NCBI RefSeq assembly: GCF_000512585.2
Contig: NC_089247.1
Location: 434,001 to 498,000, forward strand
Source: Kwoniella bestiolae CBS 10118
Lineage: Eukaryota > Basidiomycota > Tremellomycetes > Tremellales > Cryptococcaceae
Reading direction: 5' to 3'
Length of the DNA stretch: 64,000 nt
Of this stretch, positions 1 to 11,030 are shown in pieces. Made by a program: the position numbers and the translations under genes. The stretch's first letter is position 1. Each line of letters opens with the position of its first letter. Below the pieces are notes generated by a model, which worked only from the letters and a program-made list of their open reading frames with translations, searched no databases and had not been told where the DNA came from.

Positions 1-527
1 GCATGAGGGTAATGTGTGTGAACTAGAAACTCACTCTATGTGTCAATGCCAGTGAAACGAGGGTGAGGTGTTTGAGTTTGAGGATGTGAGAGGGTGTCAG
101 CTGGGGATATGAGCTTGTTGCGGCTATGATTGAATCCATTAGCTACGATCTTCTAAGGCAATAAACTCTCTCATAGCTACTCACTTTCATAATCTGCTAA
201 AGTACCATAAGCGAACAATTGAAGAAGTCGATGATGATTCTGATATGTTGGATCGATTGAGAGCTGATTGCAACGTTGACGATTAGCTAGTGAATTACAG
301 GTAGCATGCATTCGTCCAGCTTACCTCCTGTATGTTTGGAAATTCCAGCAACTCAGAGAAGGTGTACACTCCAGGCTATGAGAGTAGGAGTCAGCTTGAT
401 ACTCATTACGGAGGAAGACTGAGCCTACCGCGGCAGTAGCGTCCATGATTATCTTAGCTGCCGCTGCACCCTTGGTGGACCTGGCCAAGAGCAGAAATGG
501 CTCAAGTTTTGATGAGAGGTCTGACAT
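1..527 (-). CDS. CSN7: COP9 signalosome subunit 7 (CSN7), 5' part; 3' end outside window
   Basis: N-terminal part of a CSN7-type PCI-domain subunit of the COP9 signalosome, the nuclear complex that removes NEDD8 from cullins. Four exons are visible on the minus strand: 429..527, 325..375, 185..263 and 35..123; the next donor (gtgagt) is at 34..29, so the gene continues past base 1. All junctions keep frame. The spliced product begins MSDLSSKLEPFLLLARSTKG. Family landmarks in order are FLLLARSTKGAAAAKII, GVYTFSELLEFPNIQE, RLLQLFAYGTLADY and KLKHLTLVSLAL, which match the start of animal and fungal CSN7 closely. About 106 residues are present, roughly the first half or less of the family length; the C-terminal part of the PCI domain is missing here only because of the window edge. 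It is divergent from the gene at 917. Confidence 0.88.
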
Positions 528-916
528 CGTGATTACACCTTGTTCTCTTGATGCTGTTGATGATGAGGAATAAGGAAGGAACGTTCAACATTGGTTAAAC
601 ATGAATATGGATCCAAACACAGATACGAGTACGCAGACGTCAACCACTGCTCATGATGGTTCACCTCCACTTGGTTCAAATGGGGATAGAGTGCCACCCA
701 ATCGGTGTTTTCGGAAATATACCGGTTTGCCTGACCCAACCCACTAACTTTTGTTTACTCTTTCATTTGATGTCACTTCCTTATTCACGGTATCACTTTA
801 TCACTTATCACCTCTTCACCATCACCTTCTTCTTCTTCTTTCCTCCCATTTACCATTTACCATCTCATTACATTAAACATCCCTCCACTATTCACGTCCA
901 CTTAGAAGCCATCACC
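528..916. promoter_or_regulatory. Shared divergent promoter, CSN7 / FAR1-like gene
   Basis: 389 bases separate the CSN7 start codon (minus strand) from the start at 917 (plus strand). The last 150 bases before 917 are pyrimidine-rich with TTC/CTT runs, as expected of a fungal 5' leader. An open frame runs upstream of 917 to an ATG at 653, but its residues are low-complexity and the ATG at 917 has a better context (accATGg). No other gene is seen. Confidence 0.5.
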
Positions 917-3157
917 ATGGACGATCAACAATCCCACTCACACTCTCACTCACCTCTCAACCTAGCAGCAGCCAACGACATCCCCTCATTCGCCATCGAC
1001 CCAGCCCTCGAAGCATCCAGCGAATTCTTCTCAAACTCCATATCAGCACTAGACGACCCTCACCAACATGACAACATCCCAACCCAGGTCGTAGGTGAAA
1101 ACGAGGACCATGTAGATGATCATGGACATCCGACTCAGGAAGATATTGACGCAGTCATCAAAGCGTCCCTAGACCATGTACAAGCCCAGGCAGCGGCAGA
1201 GGCAGCCGCGCAGGCCGTAGCTGCTCTGACACGGATCGAAACTCCCATTCCTGAGGATGGCTCTACCCCACAAGCACAGGAAGAGGAGGAAGGGGGCAGT
1301 GAACCACCAAGGAAAAAAACCAAAGTTGATGATACTCTTCCTGGATGCGAGGGTAACCCAATCTCAAATCCACCGCTACATATTGCTCCTTTCTCTAAAC
1401 CCGATAGACAGGCTGGTACTACCCCTTTACCCCTTTACTTGCTGTTCCAAGACAAGACACAGTTTCTTAGATGGTTGGATGCCGAGAGCAGTTGGTGCCA
1501 TTTCGTTCAGAGACGGACGACGACGCCTGATAAGCGATCGGCGGAGAGGTTGCAGAGTAGGATTAGGGCTCATAATAGGAGCTTGGAAGGTGAGTGTTCT
1601 GAGCCCTCTTCGAATACAATACTGCTGTAAATACACCAAACCATACGTTGTACCAAAATTCTGGATATAGGATCTTTGCGCTGGTGTAATCATCTGTCAT
1701 AAACCTGTTCATCTACCTTTAGATCCATACACCAGGCTGATCCTCTGATAACTCACAGCAATGACCCCCGAAGAACGAGCTGCCGCAGCCCCCCTGAAAA
1801 CCCGTCGTCGAAAGAGGGTTTCACCCGTCTTTGAGAAAGTCACGTTCACATGCCATCATGCGGGGACCTACGAATCGAAACATTCGACTTCCTTACCGAA
1901 AGAGAAACTACGGTTGAACACGAAGAAATCGGTGAAATGTGCTTGTGCGAGTAGGATCGTGTTGAGCGAGTTGCAGAGTGGGGAATGTAAGGTCGTTTAT
2001 CATTGGGGACATGAGGGGCATGGTGAGTGGCGTCTTATAAGATGAATGTCATCGATGGGTATCTTCGTGGGATTGAACAAATTAGCTTTGGATAATTCAG
2101 CTGATCATTCTTATCTCCTCAGATCCATTCTCAGATGCCGATCTCGAAGGTGGAAGATTACCCAAATCGATCGATAATTGGTTGACCAAGCAGATCGAGG
2201 TGGGCAAAAGCTTGGATGATATAAGGAAGGTGCTCAGTATTCCAGAGGAAGAGAAGGAGGCTGTGAGTATGACTTGCCATTCAAACATCTCATCTGCTCA
2301 GCGATGGATCGGTATCATCCCCTTCAAGTTTCCCATCGTGCTGTACCATTTATGATGATTGTCGTAGCTAATACGACCTCTCGTGTCCGTAGTACCTCGC
2401 CAAAGTCGCTTCCGACCCAACATCTCTCAACCCCGATATGCCCCCTCCGCTTGCCCTCGCCCTCAAAGTGAAATATCCAGATATCTACAACAGATATCGT
2501 AAGCTCAAAGGTCCGGTGAAAGAGCACAAGGTACTCAAGGGATCTACCAAGCGAACTTCAAGTGGAACTACCAAATCTGGTTCTCGAGCCAATGCCACTT
2601 CCGGCTCAGAGATGGGTAGTGCAAGTCCATTAGTCATCAATGAAGATCCCGAGCCTCCCTCGATAGAACAGCAGATGATGATGGAACTGAACGATAAACC
2701 TTTGGCCGAGGGTGAAATCGACCCCAATATAACTAGCAATACCGACGAACTAGAGACACTTCTACCATCCAGCTCGTACTCGCACAAGCAGGAAATCCAG
2801 TCGCAAGATCAAGGAATGTTATTAGACGAGCATTCAGAAGTAGATAACGAGTTCGCCAGACTCGCCTCATCGCATGATCTCCTATCTTCCAAAACGGATG
2901 AGGGCGTGGACACACACATGGATCTCCATTCCCATGAAGGTCTAGCGAGGGCATTGCTGGAGTTACCCAGCGCGGGACCTGGATTGAGGGACGAGGATGG
3001 GAATGAGATGAGTCTGGAGGAGGCGATGAGGAGGATGGCGGAGGGGGTGGCGGCTGTGGCTGCTGCTCAGGCTGAGGCTGAGGCGGGAGATCAGGAAGGT
3101 GGGGGAGAGATGTTGTCGGTGCAGGATGATCAAGGGGAAGAAGGTTCGAAAGTTTAA
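917..3157 (+). CDS. FAR1/WRKY-GCM-type zinc-finger protein, putative transcription regulator
   Basis: Four exons, 917..1589, 1759..2022, 2123..2262 and 2393..3157, join in frame into 613 residues. The central part carries a zinc-binding pattern of the FAR1 / Mutator-transposase N-terminal type: C256-H-H, C285-x-C287, then H306, H309 and H312 in the motif HWGHEGHDPFSD. A basic patch PRKKTKV (residues 131-137) looks like a nuclear localisation signal. The N-terminal 120 residues are His/Ser- and Ala-rich; the C-terminal third is acidic with an Ala-rich helix near the end and no recognised domain. The fold suggests DNA binding, but no target can be named. Fungal genes of this type are often descended from transposase DNA-binding domains (general knowledge; not shown here). 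The start was chosen for its strong context. The gene ends 297 bases before the convergent KRS1 stop. Confidence 0.75.
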
Positions 3158-3454
3158 TTGTGAATCGTTAGGTCGATCTTCTTCTGTACCTGTATGAGGG
3201 CTTGGGCTTTGTTGATTTTTGATTAGTGTTTCTTTTCGTCGACGTGTTGTGTTTCTCCTTGTTAGTCCTTGAGATATCGATAAGTCTTGTGAGAACGAAT
3301 GATTTAGATATGCTCATGTATAATGTACAAGCCCAACAGCGAATCGTACCCTGATATATGCCCTTGTTGTGAATATCGATAAATGCATGAATGAGAAAGG
3401 ACCCTTCAATAGTACCTGCATCATATACTATATTCACCATCTATCACACATCAT

Positions 3455-6224
3455 CTAGAGTACAGTAGTCCCATCCTTGGCAGCTTCGGTAGAAGGCACA
3501 GAAGGAGCGACAGCCTCGTTGGAAGGTGCTCCGACAGGTTTCATAGCTGGGAAGAGCAAGACTTCCTTGATGTTGGCTGAATCAGTCAGGAACATGACTA
3601 ATCTGTCGATACCCAGTCCCCATCCTCCGGTTGGAGGGAGACCGTATTCGAGGCTGTGAGATTGTCCAATAGCATGTAAGCGTTGTACTTCCAAATATCA
3701 TGAATATCCTGTGTGTAAGATAAGGGACGCTCATCTGAAGGGGGAGGAATAAGATGTTTCGGAAGGTTGAGGTGTGAGATTGAATCAAGCAACGACGAAA
3801 AACCCACGCATCCAAGAAAGTCTCATCGACTCCCTGAGCCTCATCATCACCCGCCTCCTTCTGTCTGACCTGCTCCTCGAACCTATCCCTCTGGTCGAAT
3901 GGGTCATTCAACTCGGTATAGGCATTACAGATCTCCTTGGTGCACATGAACGCCTCGAATCGCTCACATAATCCAGGTCGGGATCGGTGGTACTTGGCCA
4001 AGGGGGACATGACTTGTGGGTGACCGACGATGAACGAGGGGTTTATACATTGGTTTTCGATGAATTCGCCGACGAGCTGGGGGTTTAAGAGGTGAATGAT
4101 TAGCATATGGCAGACATGACCGGAGAGTTGAGACTCAGGTAGGATGTGTGAGGGGTGATTGCAGAACTCACTTTGTCGAGTAATCTGGCGTTGGTCTTGG
4201 GTTCGGAGCAGTCGACGTTGTGCTACGATGCATATATCAGTATCATAGGTATATTGATGTCATATGTCGGGAGATGAAACTGTAACGCACCTTCTCACAC
4301 AACTCCCTCAAGAACTTGTTGGCATTCTCATCATGCAAAGTCTCCCCTGGAGGGAACTTGACGTTCAACTGACTCTCCAATTCCCCAATCATATCAAACC
4401 TCTTCCAAGGAGTTGAGAAGTCCACAGTGTAAGCCTTCTTGCCCTCGCCCTTACCCTGAGGGTGGAACGTGACCTTATTGGTTCCGTAGAGGTACTGGAC
4501 CAATCCCGAGATCATCGACTCGGTCATATCCATGAGATCGTACATGTCCGCATAGGCCATATAGAATTCACAAATGGAGAACTCGGGATTATGAGTCATG
4601 TCGATCTGCTCGTTTCTGAATACTCGTCCAATCTCGAAGACCCTGTCCAACCCTCCCACAACCAATTCCTTGAGGTAAAGTTCGGGAGCGATTCGCATGA
4701 AGAGGTCGAGCTTGAGATCGTTATGGTGCGTTACGAAGGGTTTGGCAGTGGCTCCTCCAGCTATCAAAGACATCATTGGTGTTTCCACTTCCAAGAATCC
4801 GAGGTTGTCCAAGAACTTTCTGATGTAGTTGACAACCTTTGATCTGGTTATGAAGATATCCCTCGTAGGAGGGTTCATGATCAAATCGAGGTATCGCTTT
4901 CTGTATCTTGTCTCCTGGTCTTGCACACCCTCTCGTCCTGGAAGTTGATGCAGACAGGGGGAGAGCAGTTGAATAGCAGAGATGGTGAGGGAGAGTTCTC
5001 CCATCTTGGTTCGAGAGGGGATACCGGTTACTCCTACGATGTCACCTCGTCGGATTCGGGAGTGGGAGGAGGTGAATTCTTCGAGAGAGGAGGCATTTCT
5101 ACGTATCACCAATGGATAATCAGCATATGTCAAGAAAGGTGCATTCTTGGACTGACACGGTGACACCGACCGTGAAGTTTATGTTAATAACAGCAGTTGG
5201 ACGGAACGGAGCCGATGAGAGGGATATATACTCACTGAGCTTGAGCCAAAACTTGCACCTTCTCACCATCCGCCTTCAAGTCGTAGAAGATGAGTTTGGA
5301 GGATGATTCTCTGATTGTCATGACCCTACCAGCGAGGGAGATCTAAAAACCATAAAAACCACATGTTAGCATCACTTCAACCGATATCATCAACGCCTCA
5401 TTTCCCGTAGCAGCCCTGTCCACCATTCTGATAGACGCTTGGCTCATAATAACTTCCTCCTCAAGCGGGCACGGGAACCGTCTCAGATAAGACAACACTC
5501 ACAGGCTTAACATCCGATACATGATCACCCTTGGCTATCTTACCTTCGACTCCCCATTCCTTGATGAACAAGGGTACAGATTGAGAGACATTGAATTTGT
5601 GAGGGTAAGGGTTGGGTGATTGGGATTTTCTGAGGGCTTGAATCTCCTTGATTCGGAGTTCTCGGAAGGCCTATGTCATACGAGAAGATGATATCAGCTT
5701 GGTCTCTGTGCAGCTTGGCTCTGAAGGGGTATATTGCCGGAGATAGCAAAGCTCGACAGAATAGATAACGAGATGCACTGCATGTATACATCATGTTCGA
5801 GAGGTAATATCCACTCACATGCGCATCCATCTCAGCCTCAGCAGCCTTGGAAGGACCTTTATCAGCCTTGGGAGCAGCGGCAGGTTGAGCGGCAGCCTTC
5901 TCGGCTTTCTTGGCTGCTAGGGCTCTTTCCTTTTGTCTTCGCTTGAGCTCGCTGATAATGTTCAACAGAGATGAGCACCTGACCACACAACTGCGAGTCG
6001 CTTGTGAATATGAAAAAGGAAGCAGCTTACGACTTGGATACCATCTCTCCGGTCACCTCATCCTTGTGGAGATTAGCTTGTTCAGCAGCGGCAGGAGCGG
6101 ACATTCTGAAATTTCTAATTTGATGATAGTTGATATAAGAAGGATTGGGTTTCGCCAGTAGGACTCGGGGAGTAGATTGTATGTATGCTGTACCGACTAT
6201 GCTACGTGTCAGAGCTCTGAGCAT
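3455..6224 (-). CDS. KRS1: Lysine--tRNA ligase, probable dual mitochondrial/cytosolic forms
   Basis: Class II lysyl-tRNA synthetase, which charges tRNA-Lys. Eight exons: 6031..6224, 5819..5951, 5503..5670, 5236..5342, 4291..5098, 4172..4222, 3808..4076 and 3455..3653, all in phase, giving 642 residues. After a Lys/Ala-rich helix come the OB-fold anticodon-binding domain (GRVMTIRESSSKLIFYDLK) and the catalytic core with RYRKRYLDLI, FLEVETPMM, RIAPELYLK, FEIGRVFRNE, GDDEAQ and the motif 3 segment GGWGLGIDRL. The first 40 residues (before Met41, codon at 6104..6102) have no Asp or Glu and several Arg, like a mitochondrial presequence. The first ATG has T at -3; the second has A at -3. I infer leaky scanning: the long form for mitochondria, the 602-residue form for cytosol. 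It is divergent from MRPL10, another mitochondrial translation gene. Confidence 0.96.
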
Positions 6225-6537
6225 GCACGGTGAAGCTATGGTGTATATGAGTGAGGGCTATGAATGAGCTTGTTGCGATAAAAAGTTGTTAGTAGCAAAG
6301 ATCAGAGCAAAAGTGCGAGTCGGGGTAGAATGTAGAGATAGAAAGCGAAGAAAAAGGAAGCATGACGTGGCAATGTCTGGTAGAGTGATAAGGATAAGGG
6401 GGGTTATCAAAGGTGTTTTCCTCTCCCTTTCTGAGATGTTAATGGATACTCGTATTACTTCACTTCTGTTCGACTTTTCAAACGGTGAATAGAGTATACA
6501 TACACCTACACCCATACCATTGTTAAACTATTCAGAC
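6225..6537. promoter_or_regulatory. Shared divergent promoter, KRS1 / MRPL10
   Basis: 313 bases between two start codons that face away from each other. Both neighbours serve translation (one partly, one wholly, mitochondrial), so co-regulation is plausible. No clear TATA box; an AG-rich stretch lies near 6330-6360. Nothing else recognised. Confidence 0.45.
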
Positions 6538-7692
6538 ATGTCGCTCAACATATTCACTCAGCCCCTCCGATCCCTCCTATCATCCTCATCAAAACTATTC
6601 ACCCCGTCATCCGGCGCATCATCATCAAGAGCAGCTTCCTCCTTCGCTCATCTAGGTGACCTGCAACCCGCCAAAGGATCAACTCACGTCGTGGGTATTT
6701 TTGCCAGCTAACCCTTATAGAGCAATTTCAATCAAAGGCTGATCACCGATATATTGATAGGACATCCGATATGGTCGAGGTCCAGGATCGCAGCGAGGCG
6801 GAACATCAGGTCGAGGACATAAAGGTCAAAAGGCAAGGAACGGTAAAGGTGTGAGATTGGGTTTTGAAGGTGGTCAAACGCCTTTACATAGGAAGGTACC
6901 CAAGAGGGGGTTCATCAATTTGTGAGTGGCGACGTCTTATCATTCTTTTCTCCCAACATCGTATATCTCCAAACCCAAACACCGTAGACCGTGAGCAAAT
7001 AATCAATCCATCAAATACTAATATTTAATCGATGGATGATATAGCACATCCAAGACCTACGCCCCCCTGTCCCTCTCAACCCTCCAGAAATTCATCTCAG
7101 AAGGCCGTATCGACCCGACCCTCCCCATCGGCATATCCACCATCGTCCAGTCCAACGCCGTCCACGGTCTATCAGGATTCGCAGGTATCAAACTCCTTGG
7201 AGAACCCAACCCGGACTTACCATTACCCCAGCTCGAGTTGAATCTGTCGAGGTACTCGAAAGCCTCTGCTCAGTCTGTATTGGACGCTGGAGGAAAGGTC
7301 ACGGCGGTGTATCATAATAACCTTTCGTTGAGGAGGGAGGTGTTCCCTGAGAAATTCATTGGGAGGGAGGTTGGGGATGCGAAGCCTACGAGGAAGAATG
7401 ATATTTGTGAGTTGGGTCATTTCTCATTATGAGTTGAAAGTACGATGGGATATCCATGGCATAATGTACATACACAAATACCCCTCAAACAACCCCTTAG
7501 ATTTTTGATTTCTTGGTCATATCGTTCGATCACGCTGATATATTTTTGAATTATTTAGTATACTACACCAACCCAAAGAAGTATGGGTATTTGGCAGAAT
7601 CAGTATCTACCTCAGCAAGGAAGATGACTCCCGCTGAGTGGACAGAGGGTACTGTCAATGCTGCTGAGTCGCAAACACAAGCGCAGATATAG
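6538..7692 (+). CDS. MRPL10: Mitochondrial large-subunit ribosomal protein uL15m
   Basis: Mitochondrial homologue of bacterial ribosomal protein L15 (yeast name MRPL10), a component of the 54S subunit. Exons 6538..6690, 6761..6921, 7045..7406 and 7559..7692 give 269 residues. Residues 1 to about 45 are rich in Ser, Ala, Leu and Arg with no early acidic residue, consistent with a mitochondrial targeting peptide. Then comes the L15 signature: RYGRGPGSQRGGTSGRGHK, GFEGGQTPLHRKVPKRGF, and the later segment SVLDAGGKVTAVYHNNLSLR. The start ATG follows the gene's first leader bases and is the only ATG preceding the presequence. All introns are 70-152 bases with gtgagt or gtgggt donors. It ends 190 bases before the convergent IST3 stop. 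Confidence 0.93.
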
Positions 7693-7882
7693 GTAGTTTA
7701 GTTGGTTGATGGTTGCTATATGCATTTATCATTATTCTACCTTGATGCATCCCTTGTCTGCATGTCAGGTCTAGGGTCCACGGTGTGCGATATGATAGTA
7801 CAATTATGCATCTTCATGCAATGTACAGTTGACTTGCAGCGAGTGAACATGGTGTTGGAGTGATGTTGAATAGGTAATTTGT

Positions 7883-9452
7883 TCACCTTCTGTAATCACG
7901 ATCACGTTCATCCCTCCCCCTATCCCTAACTCTATCCCGATCATCCCTATACCTTCTTTCTCTATCCCTATCCCTCTCGTCCTCTCGATACCTTCTATCT
8001 CTATCATCATCCTCTCTCGGCCTGTTCCTCCTATCCGACCCATCCCTATCACGAGAGTCGTATCGTTCATCTCGATCGTATCTTCTAGCACTACTGGATG
8101 GCCCATCATCCCTTCTGGATCTATTTTCTCGTTCTCGCTCCAATTCAAATTTCCCATCCCTCCAATCATCCCTATTCGCCCTTCGATTCCTATCGTCAAA
8201 CCTGATATCTTCAGGTCTTCGTCTGTCCTCTGACCTGCCATCTCTGGCTCGATCCTCAGAAGATCTCCTACTATCTTCCGCCGTCCTCCTCCTAGGGGAC
8301 GATATTCCATCCCTACGTCTATGCGTGCCCTCCTCCTCCTCAACCTTAACTCCCCCCTCCTTCTTCCGCCTCTTCTCATCCTTCCTCAACCTCTTCTCCT
8401 CTTTCCTCCTCTTCCTCTCCTCTTTACTCTCTCCCTCGTGCTTCCTCTTCTTCCCCTTCTCTCCCTGGGTCAAAGCCTTCTTCGCCTTCTTCTTCTCGGA
8501 TCGAATGAACTCTGCCATTGGGTCTTCTTCGTCTAGATTATCCTTCTCTGATTCGGAGGAATCGTCAGAGTCGGAATCTATGATATACGTAGTCAGCTCA
8601 AAGCCATTTCAACCTCCAGATGCGGCCATGGGGAGGGATGAGAGATAGTTAGAAGATGATGAACAGATTAGACATACCTGATAGAACCGGTGGCATGGCA
8701 TTATAAGTAGGTTCCTCGGGCTCTTCGTACTCCCCTTCGTCATTCCTTTTACCTGGCTGACGGTAATTCCTCGTGTGATCGACCTAGACATGTGGTGGGA
8801 TGACGCAAGTCAGTCTTACATCCTTGAGATAGCTATTGTCAAAGAACGATTCCACTCACCCGTATTGTCCGTCCCAAAACCTGCGCACCATTCATATTAT
8901 CCACAGCCAACACCGTACTCCTCTGATCCTCATACATCAGGAACCCGAATCCCCTGGTTTTACCGGTTTCCTTATCCCGCGGTAAGTTTACATCGATAAT
9001 CTCTCCCCATCTATAGCGATTTCAATCGGATAGAAATCAGCGACCTCCCTCATCTGATAGCAGTCCAGGGGGTGGGAGTCTGATTTGAAGTTGATCTGTA
9101 ACGATGGACGAACAGTATATGATTAGTGGTAGAGTACTCACTGTGAAAAGATGGTAATAACATCTCCCTCGGAAAGCTCGAACGCCAATCCACCAACGAA
9201 GATATATGCCGAATCTAGTATACAACCATCACGTCAGATGAGCTGTGCTCTTCTTTAGATACTAGGACCCTAGAAATGGAAGTACCGGCTCACCTTTGTA
9301 CTCGTCATGCCATGATCCTTTTACACCCAGCTGCAACTCTCTTTCATTTATACGGTTGATTTCGCGTATCGTGCTGGAAGATAACAGTTACTTGAGCAGT
9401 TGGTTGTTGAAAGAGATAGCAGTATCGAGTATGAACGCAAGACTTACTTCAT
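7883..9452 (-). CDS. IST3: RES complex RNA-binding protein Ist3/Snu17 (RBMX2 homologue)
   Basis: RRM protein of the pre-mRNA retention and splicing complex, which acts in the activated spliceosome. Six exons: a 5-base first coding exon 9448..9452 (ATGAA), 9294..9373, 9142..9214, 8860..9010, 8678..8783 and 7883..8577; all in phase, 369 residues. The start reads MNTIREINRINERELQLG followed by WHDEYKDSAYIFVGG, the invariant opening of Ist3/RBMX2. RNP2 is YIFVGG and RNP1 is KTRGFGFLMY. The single RRM ends at RTIRVDHTRNYRQP; the last 200 residues are very rich in Arg, Asp, Glu and Lys (a charged RD/RE tail), longer than in yeast but like RBMX2. The start could be missed because the ATG is split from the next exon after two bases. 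Confidence 0.93.
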
Positions 9453-11030
9453 GGTGATATAATCTAATCTAGCGATCTGGCGGCCTTGGGGGGGTAGGGG
9501 AGGGGGTTGATGGTGCAGAGGGGATTACTGCATTTATCAATACTTTAACTTGATGGGCAGAGGTGAGACAGACATCTCAATGAAGAAACGCCGAGGCTCA
9601 CAAGGACCTCCACCTTTTTTTCAGTTACGAGTATGAGTATACTATACTTTTGTTATGGTTGGTGAGTTTTCTCCTTCCATTAGATCTACAAGGCTGGTTG
9701 ACATCCTATCATCTATCATGAGCTCTTACAGCCAGCAGACGTTGCTCGGTCCACATTGCACTCCTCTCATACCGCCCCTGCTTCTGGTATCTGGTGTGAG
9801 CAGCTCAAAGATCCTCTGAGGAAATCATATAAGGAATTGTTGCGTTTGTGATATTGCAGCCAAAAGTGAACAATCGACAATGTTTGTTATTACAATACAT
9901 GCATGGGTTGGACCTGAAGATATCAGCCGAGGGCATGTAATGCTGAACGATTGACTACCGAATGCGACATATGCTAAGACAATGAGGTGCAAATGCGCAA
10001 GGAAATGTATGCCAGGGTTAACGCACGCTGTATATATACATCATTTAGGGCGCTGTCGTCGGCTCTGCGCTTTCGTGTAACAACGGTGTGCGGAGCCCAC
10101 CGCAATTTGTGGTGTGGGCTCATCACGAGTGCTCTTTAGACTCGTGTTCGATCCTCTGGATCTTCAAAAGCATTGTTATATTCAACCAATTTTTTTTGTT
10201 TGTTTTTTCGTTTCTCATTTCTTTTTTTTTTTTTCAATTGCCAGGGCGCGCGGGCCGGGTTGAGGATAGGGATAACATCAAACACTTTTCTCCACAAAAT
10301 TATCCTTGTCTCCGAGTTTCCCATCCAGGGACCCAACAATCAGGTTCAATCAGGTCAACCGGAATCAGGACCATCCCCGTTCATATAAGGAACACATGGT
10401 ATCAAACATCATGAGGCACAAGATTGACAAACCCTCTCAATGAGAATACAATTGGAAGGATGTATATCATTATTTTCTCCTTTCTTGTATCAAGACAGAT
10501 CGAATTGATTAATGTGGTGAGAAGTATGTCGTCGCTGCAAGTAAGTCCAAAGCTGCATACATGATTGCCGCGCCACGGCGGCATTTTTTTGAGAGCGTTC
10601 GAAGCCGCTGAATGTGTAACCCCAGGGAGCCTGAATCATATAGTCTGTAAGAAAAAATCCGGACCATATCCTGAGATGGTTGACAAGCCGTCATTGGGTT
10701 AGCCGCGTCACGGGGTCATGATGAAAACTATTCTTCTGACACCTCATGATGATTTGAATATAACAATGCTAATCTACTGAATTAGCCGGTCCGGAACCAA
10801 ATTTTTTTGTTCACCAAGTTCTCTCAATGAGCGGTATACTTTCCCCATAGGCAGTATGCACAATGTGTATGACGATCTGAAGATTACATGCATCCGTTCA
10901 TGCAGCTGATCCGGCGCAGAAACAGTGACTCAAATTAGTTCCAATGCCTCTCAGTTTTCAGTATCCTACAGACAATGCATGCATGACTATGACCCGCTCC
11001 AAGCAGATATAAAATCAGGTCAAGGTCAAT
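9453..11030. other. Intergenic region between IST3 and the tandem orphan family
   Basis: 1.6 kb with no convincing protein gene. It holds the possible small RNA at 10055-10197, T-rich runs at 10190-10232 (including about 14 consecutive T) and a GC-rich patch (gggcgcgcgggccggg-like) near 10245-10260. Short open frames here lack homology or codon structure. Confidence 0.5.
10055..10197 (+). ncRNA. Candidate small structured RNA, possibly Pol III-transcribed
   Basis: Speculative. A TATATATAC box at 10031-10039 is followed about 25 bases later by a stretch with two consecutive perfect stems: GAGCCCAC (10093-10100) pairs with GTGGGCTC (10114-10121), and CACGAGT (10124-10130) pairs with ACTCGTG (10140-10146). 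Directly after comes GTTCGATCC (10146-10154), close to the Pol III B-box core, and then a run of eight T at 10190-10197 that could terminate Pol III. It does not fold as a normal tRNA: no matching acceptor stem and a poor T-stem. The boundaries given are guesses from the TATA box and the T run. Confidence 0.25.

Noticed and set aside
653..916. N-terminal extension of the FAR1-like protein to the ATG at 653
   Set aside because: Residues are low-complexity pyrimidine-strand translation (Phe/Tyr/Pro runs), and the ATG at 917 has a much better context.
10080..10170. tRNA gene
   Set aside because: B-box-like GTTCGATCC is present but the acceptor arms do not pair and the T-stem is broken; reported only as a low-confidence small RNA.
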